NCBI RefSeq assembly: GCF_006542765.1
Contig: NZ_SKCD01000097.1
Coordinates: 124,001 to 188,000 of the forward strand
DNA: 64,000 bases
From: Paenibacillus luteus
Lineage (GTDB): Bacteria > Bacillota > Bacilli > Paenibacillales > Paenibacillaceae
Reading direction: 5' to 3'
Position numbers and translations under genes: made by a program. The notes under the pieces are model-generated. The model saw nothing but the letters and a program-made list of their open reading frames with translations, was not told where the DNA came from and searched no databases. Below, in pieces: positions 25,209 through 33,200 of the stretch. The stretch's first letter is position 1. Every line of letters begins with the position of its first letter.

Positions 25209-25246
25209 AGCAGACCACGGGACATAACCGTGATCTGCTTTTTTTT
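25209..25246 (+). terminator. Terminator of the BIG2 gene
   Basis: A 12-bp stem with one mismatch (25209-25220 with 25228-25239) is followed by a run of T. An A-run on the other side could let it work in both directions. Confidence 0.85.
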
Positions 25247-25275
25247 ACTTTGTACCATGTTCACATCTTATTCGA

Positions 25276-25305
25276 AGAAAAAAAAGAGCTGTTCAAAGAG
25301 CAGCT
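25276..25305 (-). terminator. Terminator of the EpuA-like/flhP/flhO group
   Basis: The stem AGCTG/CAGCT, extendable with AGA/TCT, is followed on the minus strand by CTTTTTTTT. It lies 38 nt past the stop at 25343. Confidence 0.7.
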
Positions 25306-25342
25306 AATTCTGCTTTCTGAGCAACCCTCTATTGTATAATGA

Positions 25343-25666
25343 CTAAGCGTCGGCAAAAATCAAATCATAGATATGCTGCCATGTGCCCCAGCTAAACACT
25401 TCATCCTCAGGCTGCTTGCCCACAACAACATAACCAATATATAGTCCTGCCACAAGCATAATCACCATGATGAGCGGTACGATACTCTTGCGCAAAAACC
25501 ACAACAGTATTCTTACCCCTTTGGGCCGTTGCTTCTTCTTGACGCTTCCGTTCGTCTTTGCGCGACTAGCGCGCTTCTTCTTCTCGGAGCCGCCCTCATC
25601 CGCTTGACTCCCGAATCCGCTTGATTCACGGTCGATTCGTTCATCGGCCATACTCATTAACATCAT
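25343..25666 (-). CDS. EpuA-like small membrane protein (often mislabelled RNA polymerase beta subunit)
   Basis: A 107-residue product: a charged N-terminal half (SEKKKRASRAKTNGSVKKK), one transmembrane helix (SIVPLIMVIMLVAGLYIGYVVV), and a short tail ending FSWGTWQHIYDLIFADA. This matches the EpuA-type family (PF11772) that databases often name 'DNA-directed RNA polymerase subunit beta'. No polymerase activity is implied by the sequence. The start is one of several clustered ATGs; those at 25657 or 25651 are better spaced from AAGGATAGG. It follows flhP with a 7-nt gap and precedes the terminator, so it ends this transcription unit. Confidence 0.75.
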   Translation of the reverse strand: MMLMSMADERIDRESSGFGSQADEGGSEKKKRASRAKTNGSVKKKQRPKGVRILLWFLRKSIVPLIMVIMLVAGLYIGYVVVGKQPEDEVFSWGTWQHIYDLIFADA

Positions 25667-25673
25667 CCTATCC

Positions 25674-26516
25674 TTATGCGCGCAGCCCGTTGGTAAGGCT
25701 CATCATCGTATCACTTGACGACAACGCTCTAGCTGCCAATTGATAAGCCCGCTGCACATTAATAAGCTCGGTCATCTCATCCGTAAGCTGGACATTCGAT
25801 TGCTCCAAGGAGCCTTGGCGCAATGAAATGAGATTTTCCGAATCTGGTACGATCTGCTGCACCACGTCACCTGTATTAATTCCGTTCGCAACAACAAACA
25901 GGTTGTCAGAAACCGCAGTGAGCGCTGCTGGGCGTGAAGCCTTCAGCAGCTTGATGCTTCCAAGCTCAACCGTTCGATCGGAGGAAACTCCGAGCACCGT
26001 TCCATCCGTATTTACACGGAGACTAAAGCCTTGCGGCAATACGATATTGCCCTCTACTATACGGTTAGTCAGAGGCTCTCTCACGTTAGCGACAACCGGA
26101 TAGCCATCCTCTGTTGCCAAAATCGTATCACCGTTTGCACCGACCGTCAACTGAAACGCCCCATTACGCGTATAAGCGCGATTTCCGGCACCGTCCACTT
26201 CAACTTCAAACAAGGCATTTCCTTCGATAGCGATATCCGTATCCTTATCCGTGCCTTGCAGAGGTCCTTGTGAGAGGTTAGGCTGTATCGCTGTCATCCG
26301 CGAGCCCCAGCCTTGCGTGAAATCCATAGGCGTAAGCCGCCCCGGCTGGTTGAACGCCTCAGGCTGGCTTCTGAGATTTGTCAGAAGATCCTCAAAGGTA
26401 GCTTCTTTGCGTTTGTACCCTACAGTATTTACGTTAGCTATGTTATCCGCGAGCAAATCTAGCTTTTGCTGAAGCCCGTTCATTGATACCATAGCATTAA
26501 TCATTGAGCTGTTCAT
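25674..26516 (-). CDS. flhP: Flagellar hook-basal-body rod protein FlhP
   Basis: A 280-residue FlgG/FlgF-family protein of the flagellar distal rod. The N-terminal rod signature is MNGLQQKLDLLADNIANVNTVGYK (residues 12-35). The central hook-basal-body domain has IAIEGNALFEVEV and YTRNGAFQLTVGANG. The C-terminal coiled segment is LEQSNVQLTDEMTELINVQRAYQLAARALSSSDTMM. GGAGGTG lies 9 nt before the ATG. It is paired with flhO 33 nt upstream, the same order as flhO-flhP behind mbl in Bacillus. Confidence 0.9.
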   Translation of the reverse strand: MNSSMINAMVSMNGLQQKLDLLADNIANVNTVGYKRKEATFEDLLTNLRSQPEAFNQPGRLTPMDFTQGWGSRMTAIQPNLSQGPLQGTDKDTDIAIEGNALFEVEVDGAGNRAYTRNGAFQLTVGANGDTILATEDGYPVVANVREPLTNRIVEGNIVLPQGFSLRVNTDGTVLGVSSDRTVELGSIKLLKASRPAALTAVSDNLFVVANGINTGDVVQQIVPDSENLISLRQGSLEQSNVQLTDEMTELINVQRAYQLAARALSSSDTMMSLTNGLRA

Positions 26517-26549
26517 TGTTCGTGCACCTCCGCTGCTTTAAGCCTCATG

Positions 26550-27413
26550 CTACACACGACCTACGTCATTCACCGCTTTGCTCAAGCTTTGATCATAAAA
26601 TTGAATAACCTTCTGGTTGGCTTCATAGGCACGAAGGGCCGACATCAGATCAACAGCCGCCTGGGCTACATCCACGTTCGAGCGTTCCACATAACCCTGT
26701 CTAACTTCAACACGCTCGTCCGCTGCGATCGCTACAGCCTCGCCCTCTTCACCCGAGAAGCGAAAGCTGCCGTTACCTTCGCGCACAAGAAGATTCGGAT
26801 TATCAATACGGCTGATCAACATTTGAACGCCAATATCCTCGCCATTTGCATCTATAAAACGCTGATCACGAGTCAAAATCAAGCTATCCAGACCTACGCC
26901 AGCAGGCATCTGGATCGGCTGCCCGTCCGTTCCGAGTACACTGGAGCCATCGCTTGCCATAAGGAAGCCATCCTCCGTTAACGTGAATTTCCCGCCCCGG
27001 GTATACCGTGTTTCACCGTTTTGATCCTGTATCGTAAAAAACGCTTGCGGCTGGAACGTAACTTCACCATCAGGGCCTACATTTTTACCTGATGCATCAA
27101 AAGACAAGCCATTCAAATCAATATTCGAAATCAAGGCAAAATCAGATGAGTTATTCGTCTGCGTCAAATCGCCTTGCAGATGGATAGACAAGCTTTCCTC
27201 CGCAAACACGCCATTTGTCAATTTGCCGATCTGTTTAAAATTTTCTTCGCCTGCTCCCGTCAATGACAGCATCATCTCTGGAAAAGAACGCGTAACCGCA
27301 TTGGTTTGCTTATAACCAGGCGTATTTATATTTGAAATATTATTGGTTACCGTATCATGCCGGCGCTGCTGAGAAATCATGCCTGATGCTGCGGTATATA
27401 ATCCTCTTAACAT
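26550..27413 (-). CDS. flhO: Flagellar hook-basal-body rod protein FlhO
   Basis: A 287-residue FlgG/FlgF-family rod protein. The N-terminal signature is MLRGLYTAASGMISQQRRHD and TVTNNISNINTPGYKQTNAV. The middle has TRYTRGGKFTLTEDGFLMASDG. The C-terminus, VERSNVDVAQAAVDLMSALRAYEANQKVIQFYD, forms the D0 coiled coil. The ATG at 27413 is chosen over the longer frame to 27440 because AAGGAGG stands 7 nt before it and it gives the family start. The two proteins together form the rod section near the membrane or cell wall. An imperfect sigma-D -10 sequence is present upstream. Confidence 0.9.
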   Translation of the reverse strand: MLRGLYTAASGMISQQRRHDTVTNNISNINTPGYKQTNAVTRSFPEMMLSLTGAGEENFKQIGKLTNGVFAEESLSIHLQGDLTQTNNSSDFALISNIDLNGLSFDASGKNVGPDGEVTFQPQAFFTIQDQNGETRYTRGGKFTLTEDGFLMASDGSSVLGTDGQPIQMPAGVGLDSLILTRDQRFIDANGEDIGVQMLISRIDNPNLLVREGNGSFRFSGEEGEAVAIAADERVEVRQGYVERSNVDVAQAAVDLMSALRAYEANQKVIQFYDQSLSKAVNDVGRV

Positions 27414-27459
27414 CGTTGTTACCTCCTTGGCCGCTTCCAATCGAACTTACCTATATATG

Positions 27460-27467
27460 TTATCGGT
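27460..27467 (-). promoter_or_regulatory. Possible sigma-D -10 element of flhO-flhP
   Basis: ACCGATAA on the minus strand resembles the sigma-D -10 GCCGATAT and lies 47 nt before the flhO ATG. A good TAAA -35 is not seen 15 nt upstream, so this is weak; sigma-D control of flhO in Bacillus subtilis is known. Confidence 0.3.
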
Positions 27468-27584
27468 TGAAAGCAAGGCTGGCTGAATAGCTTGTCCATG
27501 CGACCAATGACTCATTTACGCCTCGGCTACGCCCCCCTAAGGCTCCCTACCCGCGCATATGAAACTTACTGGCCGCTGTTGCCC

Positions 27585-28577
27585 CTACTTCTTTCCGAGC
27601 TTGTCCAAGTTATCTAAGAGGATTCCAGTCCCTTTGACTACACAATGCATAGGATCTTCCGCAATAAGGACCGGTACCTTGAGCTCTTCCGCAAGAAGTG
27701 AATCAAGCCCATCCAGCAAAGCTCCCCCACCGGTCAAAATAACGCCGCGGTCAATAATATCCGCCGAAAGCTCTGGCGGCGTACGCTCAAGCACCGACTT
27801 GGCAGCTGAGACGATCGACATAATCGGATCCCACAACGCTTCGCGGATCTCTCCTGAACGAATCGTAAGCGTAAGCGGCAGCCCGGAGACCATGTCCCGC
27901 CCGCGAATATCAAGCTCTTCTTGGCGGCCATATTCCAGTACTGTTCCAATCTTGATTTTGATATCCTCACTTGTTCTTTCGCCAATAAGAAGCTTGTACT
28001 TACTTTTGATAAACTTCATAATGGCATCGTCGAACTTGTCCCCTGCAACCTTAATCGAAGAGGCGGTAACAACGTCACCCATGGAAAGAACGGCCACGTC
28101 TGTCGTGCCCCCGCCAATGTCTACGACCATATTGCCGCTAGGCTGGAAAATATCCATTCCAGCCCCGATAGCGGCAGCCTTCGGTTCATCCTCAAGAAAC
28201 ACTTCTTTCGCGCCGCTGCGTTCTGCAGCCTCGCGAATCGCCTTTTGCTCAACCGAAGTGATGTTCGTCGGCGCGCAAATAAGAATTCGGGGACGGCTAA
28301 ACCACTTCCGTCCCTCGACACGGTCAATAAAAGCTTTCAACATAATTTCAGTAATCTCAAAATCCGCAATAACACCGTCACGCAGCGGACGAATCGCTAT
28401 AATATTGCCAGGCGTTCGGCCTACCATTCGGTGGGCTTCCTCGCCAACAGCGAGTACGCGCTTCGAATCGCTTTCAATCGCTACGACTGATGGCTCATCG
28501 AGTACAACGCCTCTTCCTTTCACATGAATGGAAACATTGGCTGTGCCCAAATCAATCCCAATATCCTTGCTCAACAT
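27585..28577 (-). CDS. mbl: MreB-like cell-shape protein Mbl
   Basis: A bacterial actin that guides side-wall peptidoglycan synthesis under the membrane. The 330-residue product contains the actin-fold phosphate loops: IGIDLGTANVSIHVKG (residues 6-21), VVDIGGGTTDVAVLS near 155-169, and ILTGGGALLDGLD near 282-294, plus EDEPKAAAIGAG near 133. The open frame runs to 28721, but the start at 28577 gives the normal family N-terminus MLSKDIGIDLG. A GGGGGA tract lies 10-15 nt upstream. Downstream of spoIIID, as in Bacillus, which identifies it as Mbl rather than MreB or MreBH. Confidence 0.93.
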   Translation of the reverse strand: MLSKDIGIDLGTANVSIHVKGRGVVLDEPSVVAIESDSKRVLAVGEEAHRMVGRTPGNIIAIRPLRDGVIADFEITEIMLKAFIDRVEGRKWFSRPRILICAPTNITSVEQKAIREAAERSGAKEVFLEDEPKAAAIGAGMDIFQPSGNMVVDIGGGTTDVAVLSMGDVVTASSIKVAGDKFDDAIMKFIKSKYKLLIGERTSEDIKIKIGTVLEYGRQEELDIRGRDMVSGLPLTLTIRSGEIREALWDPIMSIVSAAKSVLERTPPELSADIIDRGVILTGGGALLDGLDSLLAEELKVPVLIAEDPMHCVVKGTGILLDNLDKLGKK

Positions 28578-28701
28578 AAGGCTTAAGTCCCCCAACGAAT
28601 AATAATTACAAAACGTACGTTTGGTTCCCATGACGCAGAAACCGCTAACGTTCATTATTCGCCAAATAAGACAAAATTCCTCTATAATTCGAGAAAAAAC
28701 T
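28578..28701. other. spoIIID-mbl gap with inverted repeats
   Basis: Contains the 12-bp palindrome AAACGTACGTTT at 28611-28622, flanked by the outer 8-bp pair CGAATAAT (28596-28603) and ATTATTCG (28654-28661). These could form an mbl leader structure or operator. No clear terminator follows spoIIID, so read-through into mbl is possible. Confidence 0.35.
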
Positions 28702-28989
28702 TCATAACTTTCCTGCTGCAAGCACTTCGCGTTTCTTTGTGCTCGTTTTCTTATATTTTATCTTGGTCGCTTCTCCTCCCCTTAAGTGGCGAATGGATTT
28801 GTGGTACTCGAGAATGTGCTTTACCTGATCAGCCAAATCGGGGTTTATTTCAGGAAGCCGCTCAGTTAAGTCCTTATGCACCGTGCTTTTGGATACACCG
28901 AACTCCTTGGCAATCGTTCGCACCGTGTGCTTCGTTTCCACGATGCAGCGGCCTATTTTAATGGTTCGCTCCTTAATGTAATCGTGCAC
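28702..28989 (-). CDS. spoIIID: Mother-cell sporulation regulator SpoIIID
   Basis: A 95-residue DNA-binding protein that activates or represses sigma-E and sigma-K genes. Its sequence MHDYIKERTIKIGRCIVE at the start and the helix-turn-helix TVRTIAKEFGVSKSTVHKDL (residues 22-41) are diagnostic. A basic C-terminal tail, KIKYKKTSTKKREV, also contacts DNA in the known structure. The start is a GTG at 28989 with GGGAGGCGGG 8 nt upstream. A sigma-E-like promoter lies 34 nt before the start, agreeing with the known control of this gene. Confidence 0.96.
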   Translation of the reverse strand: MHDYIKERTIKIGRCIVETKHTVRTIAKEFGVSKSTVHKDLTERLPEINPDLADQVKHILEYHKSIRHLRGGEATKIKYKKTSTKKREVLAAGKL

Positions 28990-29022
28990 GTTCCCGCCTC
29001 CCTACTCGAGATAGTTTGGTAC

Positions 29023-29050
29023 ATTATATGAGTAGGTCACGTATATATTC
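29023..29050 (-). promoter_or_regulatory. Probable sigma-E promoter of spoIIID
   Basis: The minus strand has GAATATA (29044-29050), a 13-bp spacer and CATATAAT (29023-29030), close to the sigma-E pattern with a -10 near CATACAAT. A sigma-E role fits the known control of spoIIID. Confidence 0.6.
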
Positions 29051-29101
29051 GTTGTGGTCAAGCCTAACAAGCCTGAATGTGAATAAATTTTCATAAAAAC
29101 G

Positions 29102-29132
29102 AAAAACAGGCAGGGATTTGACCCCTGCCTGT
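29102..29132 (-). terminator. Terminator of spoIIQ
   Basis: A perfect 10-bp stem, ACAGGCAGGG/CCCTGCCTGT (29106-29115 with 29123-29132, 7-nt loop), is followed on the minus strand by TTTTTCG. It lies 46 nt past the spoIIQ stop. Confidence 0.9.
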
Positions 29133-29177
29133 ACGTCTAAAGACCTATTTTTTTGGAAGCTGTTTCGCTTGTGCCAT

Positions 29178-29921
29178 TTACTCCACGATCAACGAGCTTG
29201 GATTAATCGCCTTGCCGTTGTTCAATATTTGGTAATGCAGGTGGATGCCGAGATCACGCTCAAGCTCGTTGCGGCCTGCTTTGGCAATAATGGTTCCTTG
29301 TTCAACGTCATCGCCTTCTTCCACCGCGATATCCGCTAAGCTTTGATACACGGTCACGAGACCGCCTTCGTGCGTTATTTCAACGATGTTGCCATTCGTC
29401 GGGTGCTGCTCAACATGGGTTACTTTACCAGATAATGCGGCAAGCACGTCAAACGTTTTTCCATCCGGATCTGCAAAATCCATGCCCATGTGCGGGGAGA
29501 AGCTGGTTCCGGTTTGCACCACAGCGGCTTCTCTTTCTTCATCTGTTGCTTTCTCATCATAGAACGGAAGCTCGACTTGCAATGCAGCCTTGTCAGTCAA
29601 AGGCCATTTCATTTGCTCGCCGCCGGCAATGACCGGAAGTGTATCCTCGCCCTTGCCTTCTGGTGCAGTAGCTTCTTCACCTTGTGAAACTTCAGTGGTA
29701 TCGGTTTTTCCTGTTGTAGGTTTGCTCGTCTGATCCGCTCCCTGATAGATCCACATTAAGGTTACGATAATTGCTGCCGCGGCCATGAAGATTGCTGGAG
29801 ATACCCATCGCTTTGCAAAAAGGTTCTTCCATCCACTGCTAGATTTGGCGGCAGACGTTCCTCCCAGAACTGTTTTGGGAGTTTCTTCTGGTTTTTGCTT
29901 CGGTTTGTTTTGATCATTCAT
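29178..29921 (-). CDS. spoIIQ: Forespore channel protein SpoIIQ (LytM/M23 domain)
   Basis: A 247-residue forespore membrane protein that partners SpoIIIAH in the engulfment channel. One transmembrane helix (AIFMAAAAIIVTLMWIYQ, residues 43-60) is followed by a low-complexity linker and a LytM/peptidase M23 domain from about 105. The zinc ligands look complete: His144 and Asp148 in HMGMD, and H227-x-H229 in HLHYQI. Bacillus subtilis SpoIIQ lacks the first of these His residues, so this protein may bind metal, as clostridial SpoIIQ does. Catalytic activity is only inferred. GAGGTGATAG precedes the ATG, and a good sigma-F promoter match is just upstream. It ends in a strong terminator, between spoIID and spoIIID. 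Confidence 0.92.
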   Translation of the reverse strand: MNDQNKPKQKPEETPKTVLGGTSAAKSSSGWKNLFAKRWVSPAIFMAAAAIIVTLMWIYQGADQTSKPTTGKTDTTEVSQGEEATAPEGKGEDTLPVIAGGEQMKWPLTDKAALQVELPFYDEKATDEEREAAVVQTGTSFSPHMGMDFADPDGKTFDVLAALSGKVTHVEQHPTNGNIVEITHEGGLVTVYQSLADIAVEEGDDVEQGTIIAKAGRNELERDLGIHLHYQILNNGKAINPSSLIVE

Positions 29922-29941
29922 TTTCTATCACCTCACTAGCC

Positions 29942-29969
29942 ATTGTTGCCAGTTCTGCTAGGTTTATAC
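29942..29969 (-). promoter_or_regulatory. Probable sigma-F promoter of spoIIQ
   Basis: The minus strand has GTATA (29965-29969), a 14-bp spacer and GGCAACAAT (29942-29950), matching the forespore pattern GTATA...GGnnAnnnT. The start site would leave a leader of about 15 nt. spoIIQ is a known sigma-F gene. Confidence 0.65.
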
Positions 29970-30003
29970 GTGAGGGTCCTATAAAATAATGAAAGAGTTT
30001 AAA

Positions 30004-31194
30004 CTACGAGTGGCTTGCGACCAAGTTCGGAAGCTTCGAAGCTTGCTCCACCTGAACGCTAGAGTAATAATGAGTTAAAATATCCTCGGCGCTTGCCCCC
30101 GCTTCAGCCATGCCGTTTGCCCCCCATTGGCTCATGCCGACGCCATGTCCATAGCCATAAGTAGTAATCGAAATTATATTCCCCTTAATGCTCCAGATGA
30201 ATTGAGAGGAAGCCAAGCCCAGTTTCTCTCTCACTTCTCTTCCTGTTAGCGTCGTCTCTCCTATTGCAATTTTACTAACGCGGTTGCCCTCCGTTTTCTC
30301 TATTACGCGGATGGATAATTTGGAAGCTTGCTTCTTGGATAAACCAAGCTTGCTGTAGAAGTCTTTGAGAGAGAGCTTCACTGTCTCTTTATACTTAGGA
30401 GAGATCGCCTGATCCCACGGACTCGCTACGCTTCGTAGATAGGGTATTTTCTGCTGCCAATAATCCTCTGAATTTTCGGTGTAGCCATTGCTTGTTGAGA
30501 AAAAGGCAGCGTCGATCGGTTCACCTTGATACGTTATGATTATGCCTTTTGTCTGTTCAATCGCATCGTTCAGCTTGCCTATGTTCGACTTCTGTTCATC
30601 TCCGCTCCACTTCTCTGCGAGCGCCGACAACGAAATATAAACCTGATGCTCGGTCGTATCGGTCACGTCCGCGCCCTTCACTGGCACTCCGCTGTCATTT
30701 CCCTGAACCATTCTGCGTACCATATAAGTCCGTGCTGCGATCGCTTGCGCCTTAAGCGCCTCCAGCTCAAAGCCAATGGGCATTTCTGCAGCCACAACCC
30801 CGCGCACATAAGTTTCTAACGGAACACTCTCGATTCGTTTTTGCTTCGTTAGATAAACCCGCACAACAAGATGTTCTAGTGCATCCTGCTCTTTCGTAGC
30901 GGTTTCCTCGCCTATCGCTGACTTCTCCCCGCCCTGCGCTGCGATACTGCCTAAAGATGGAGACAACCTTGCGTCTTTCTCCTTCGTGCCGGCAGTGCCT
31001 TCCGTGAGATTCACTTTCGCACTGCCATCCTCATAGGAACGCGCCTGAACCTCATTCAGTTCGTTCAGTGAGAGCCTTACAAGCAGTATGGATGCACCCA
31101 TCATAGCACCGACAGCAAACCAAGCCGCTCCTCTGCTTGTCCGCAAACCTTGCAGCAAATCAACGATTGAAAACTTCCCTGCCTTTCGTCTCAT
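30004..31194 (-). CDS. spoIID: Stage II sporulation protein D (engulfment lytic transglycosylase)
   Basis: A 396-residue mother-cell membrane protein that degrades peptidoglycan during engulfment. One transmembrane segment (AAWFAVGAMMGASILLVRL) is followed by a variable low-complexity region and the SpoIID domain. That domain has VPLETYVRGVVAAEMP near 130, LKAQAIAARTYMVRRM near 155 (the Glu of AAEM is the expected catalytic acid), FFSTSNGYTENSEDYW near 235, and GYGHGVGMSQWGANGMA near 345. The start at 31194 has GGAAGGAG 7 nt upstream; the frame runs to 31218. A sigma-E-like -10, CATAGAAT (31267-31274), lies 73 nt upstream with no matching -35 seen. Confidence 0.93.
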   Translation of the reverse strand: MRRKAGKFSIVDLLQGLRTSRGAAWFAVGAMMGASILLVRLSLNELNEVQARSYEDGSAKVNLTEGTAGTKEKDARLSPSLGSIAAQGGEKSAIGEETATKEQDALEHLVVRVYLTKQKRIESVPLETYVRGVVAAEMPIGFELEALKAQAIAARTYMVRRMVQGNDSGVPVKGADVTDTTEHQVYISLSALAEKWSGDEQKSNIGKLNDAIEQTKGIIITYQGEPIDAAFFSTSNGYTENSEDYWQQKIPYLRSVASPWDQAISPKYKETVKLSLKDFYSKLGLSKKQASKLSIRVIEKTEGNRVSKIAIGETTLTGREVREKLGLASSQFIWSIKGNIISITTYGYGHGVGMSQWGANGMAEAGASAEDILTHYYSSVQVEQASKLPNLVASHS

Positions 31195-31266
31195 GAGCTC
31201 TCCTTCCACCGTGACCATTAAGAGAGCAGCTATCCCGCCACTCTCTCAAACCAGTCTTGATGGTTC

Positions 31267-31274
31267 ATTCTATG
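31267..31274 (-). promoter_or_regulatory. Possible sigma-E -10 element of spoIID
   Basis: CATAGAAT on the minus strand differs by one base from CATACAAT. No convincing -35 partner was found, so this rests on the -10 and on the known sigma-E control of spoIID. Confidence 0.35.
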
Positions 31275-31306
31275 AGCCAAAATAATAGGGTAGAACCGTT
31301 TCATGG

Positions 31307-32497
31307 CTAATCGTGGCGAAGCGCGTCAACCGGACGCAGACTAGCTGCTTTGTTCGCGGGCAAATAACCAAATACCACGCCAACAAATGCAGAGAATAAG
31401 AAGGCTACTCCGACCGTGTCTAAAGGAACCTCAGTTTCGGTTTTCATAACTACGCCTATAATAAACGAAGCAACATAGCCAAGTCCGATGCCGAGTGCGC
31501 CCCCCAGGCCGCTTATGCATACCGCCTCTACTAAAAACTGAAACAGAATGTCTCGTTTCTTCGCCCCTAAGGACTTGCGAATGCCTATCTCTCTCGTCCG
31601 CTCCGTTACGGACACGAGCATGATATTCATAATGCCGATTCCACCTACAATTAACGAAATGATGGCCACGTAGATCAACTGCCTATTCATCGTTTCATTC
31701 ACCGAGTTTAGCGTCTTCATCGCTTCCTCTTGATTGAGCACCCGGTAAGCATTCTCGTTGCCGCGGAATTTCTCATAGAGAACCGCTTCCACCGCTGTTA
31801 CGGTTGCAGACATTAGACTTGTGTCGGATACGATCAGGTTAATGGTAGATACGCCGCTGGTTTGAAACACTTTTTGCGCTGTCGTAACCGGAATTAATAT
31901 TTTCTCATCATTCGAGCCTGTGAGCGAGCTGCCTTGCGATTCAAGCAATCCGACAATCGTGAAAATATATCCATTAATCGTGATCTTCTTGCCTACTGCC
32001 GCAGAAGGGTCCTCGCCCTCATCCTCAAATAAATCCGTAGCGGTGTCTACTCCGATCAGAGCGACCTTCGTATTGTTTTTAATATCGGGAGCAGCGATAT
32101 ACCTCCCGTCCTGTACCGGGAATTCCTTTACCTTCTCATAGGCGGCTGTGATTCCCTCCACAGTAACAGACACTTGTGTTTTCCCATATTTAGCATACCC
32201 CGTAGCACTTGTTACCGGTGCTACTCCTGCCACATTCATAACATCGCCAAGCTCGTTTGCTTCATCTACGGACAAAGTGGTTACCGTTCCCCGTCCAAGA
32301 ATCGTTACTGACAACGAATTCGGACTCCCGAGGGAAGAGACCTGCTTGGCAACCTCGTTAGAGGATGCCTTCCCCATAGCAACAAGCGCGATGACTGTTG
32401 CCACACCGATCAAAATACCAAGCATGGATAATACGGTTCTAAGCTTGTTGGACAAGACGCTCTTCACTGCCATCTTGAGGCCCTGCGTAAGTTTCAT
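31307..32497 (-). CDS. MacB-type ABC transporter permease
   Basis: A 396-residue membrane protein. One N-terminal helix with the family start MKLTQGLKMAVKSVLSNKLRTVLSMLGILIGVATVIAL (only partly quoted motifs: SNKLRTVLSMLGILIG) is followed by an extracytoplasmic MacB periplasmic-core domain of about 230 residues. A three-helix FtsX-like C-terminus has GGIGIMNIMLVSVTERTREI, GIRKSLGAKKRDI and FGYLPANKAASLRPVDALR. AGGAGG is 8 nt before the ATG. It overlaps the ATPase gene by 59 nt, a longer overlap than usual. With the ATPase and the HlyD-like adaptor it forms a tripartite efflux or export system; substrate unknown (antimicrobial peptides or macrolides in characterised relatives). Confidence 0.9.
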   Translation of the reverse strand: MKLTQGLKMAVKSVLSNKLRTVLSMLGILIGVATVIALVAMGKASSNEVAKQVSSLGSPNSLSVTILGRGTVTTLSVDEANELGDVMNVAGVAPVTSATGYAKYGKTQVSVTVEGITAAYEKVKEFPVQDGRYIAAPDIKNNTKVALIGVDTATDLFEDEGEDPSAAVGKKITINGYIFTIVGLLESQGSSLTGSNDEKILIPVTTAQKVFQTSGVSTINLIVSDTSLMSATVTAVEAVLYEKFRGNENAYRVLNQEEAMKTLNSVNETMNRQLIYVAIISLIVGGIGIMNIMLVSVTERTREIGIRKSLGAKKRDILFQFLVEAVCISGLGGALGIGLGYVASFIIGVVMKTETEVPLDTVGVAFLFSAFVGVVFGYLPANKAASLRPVDALRHD

Positions 32498-33200
32498 CGC
32501 TGTTCCTCCTTTCCTGCTCCGTCAACACCCCGTCCCGTATAATGACCGTACGCCTGGCCCGCTTCGCTACCTCCATGTCATGCGTAATCAGGACGATTGT
32601 CTGACCCGCGCGGTTGAGTTCCTCCATCATGCTGAGTACTTCCATCCCCGTCTTGGAATCCAGCGCCCCCGTGGGTTCATCGGCAAGCAGCATTGGCGGA
32701 TTAGTCGCAAGCGCCCGGGCAATCGCCACACGCTGCTGCTGTCCTCCCGAGAGCTCATTTTGCCGATGATGCATCCGTTGTCCAAGCCCAACCCGCTCCA
32801 GCGCTTCCATCGCTCGCTGTTTTCTTTCTTTGCCAGGCAGTCCCCGGTAAATCAGCGGAAGCTCACAATTCTCCAATGCGGAAAGCTTGGGAAGCAGATG
32901 ATAGCCTTGAAAAATAAAGCCGATCTTCTTATTGCGCATTTCCGTCAGCTTATTGTCGCTTTGGCCCATGATCTCCAATCCTTCAAGCTTGTAGCTTCCT
33001 TCACTCGGTAAATCGAGACAGCCGATAATATTCATTAATGTTGATTTCCCGGACCCGGATGGGCCAACAATGGCCAGAAAATCACCATGGGCAACCTTCA
33101 AGGATACTTCATGCAAAACCGTCGTTTTTTCCCGGGCCATCATATATGATTTTGACACTTTACTCATCTCAATAAGAGGAACATTAGCATTTGTAGTCAT
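32439..33200 (-). CDS. MacB-type ABC transporter ATP-binding protein
   Basis: A 253-residue LolD/MacB-family ATPase that powers the permease. Walker A is GPSGSGKST near residue 45, the Q-loop is FIFQGYHLLPKL near 96, the signature is LSGGQQQRVAIARAL near 150, Walker B is MLLADEPTGALDSKTG near 170, and the switch His is LITHDME near 205. The C-terminal tail (RRNSDETYAGPQDGSEERL) is longer than usual because the gene reads on into the permease start. The start overlaps the adaptor gene's stop by 4 nt, so the three genes are probably translationally coupled. Confidence 0.93.
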   Translation of the reverse strand: MTTNANVPLIEMSKVSKSYMMAREKTTVLHEVSLKVAHGDFLAIVGPSGSGKSTLMNIIGCLDLPSEGSYKLEGLEIMGQSDNKLTEMRNKKIGFIFQGYHLLPKLSALENCELPLIYRGLPGKERKQRAMEALERVGLGQRMHHRQNELSGGQQQRVAIARALATNPPMLLADEPTGALDSKTGMEVLSMMEELNRAGQTIVLITHDMEVAKRARRTVIIRDGVLTEQERRNSDETYAGPQDGSEERLVQQA

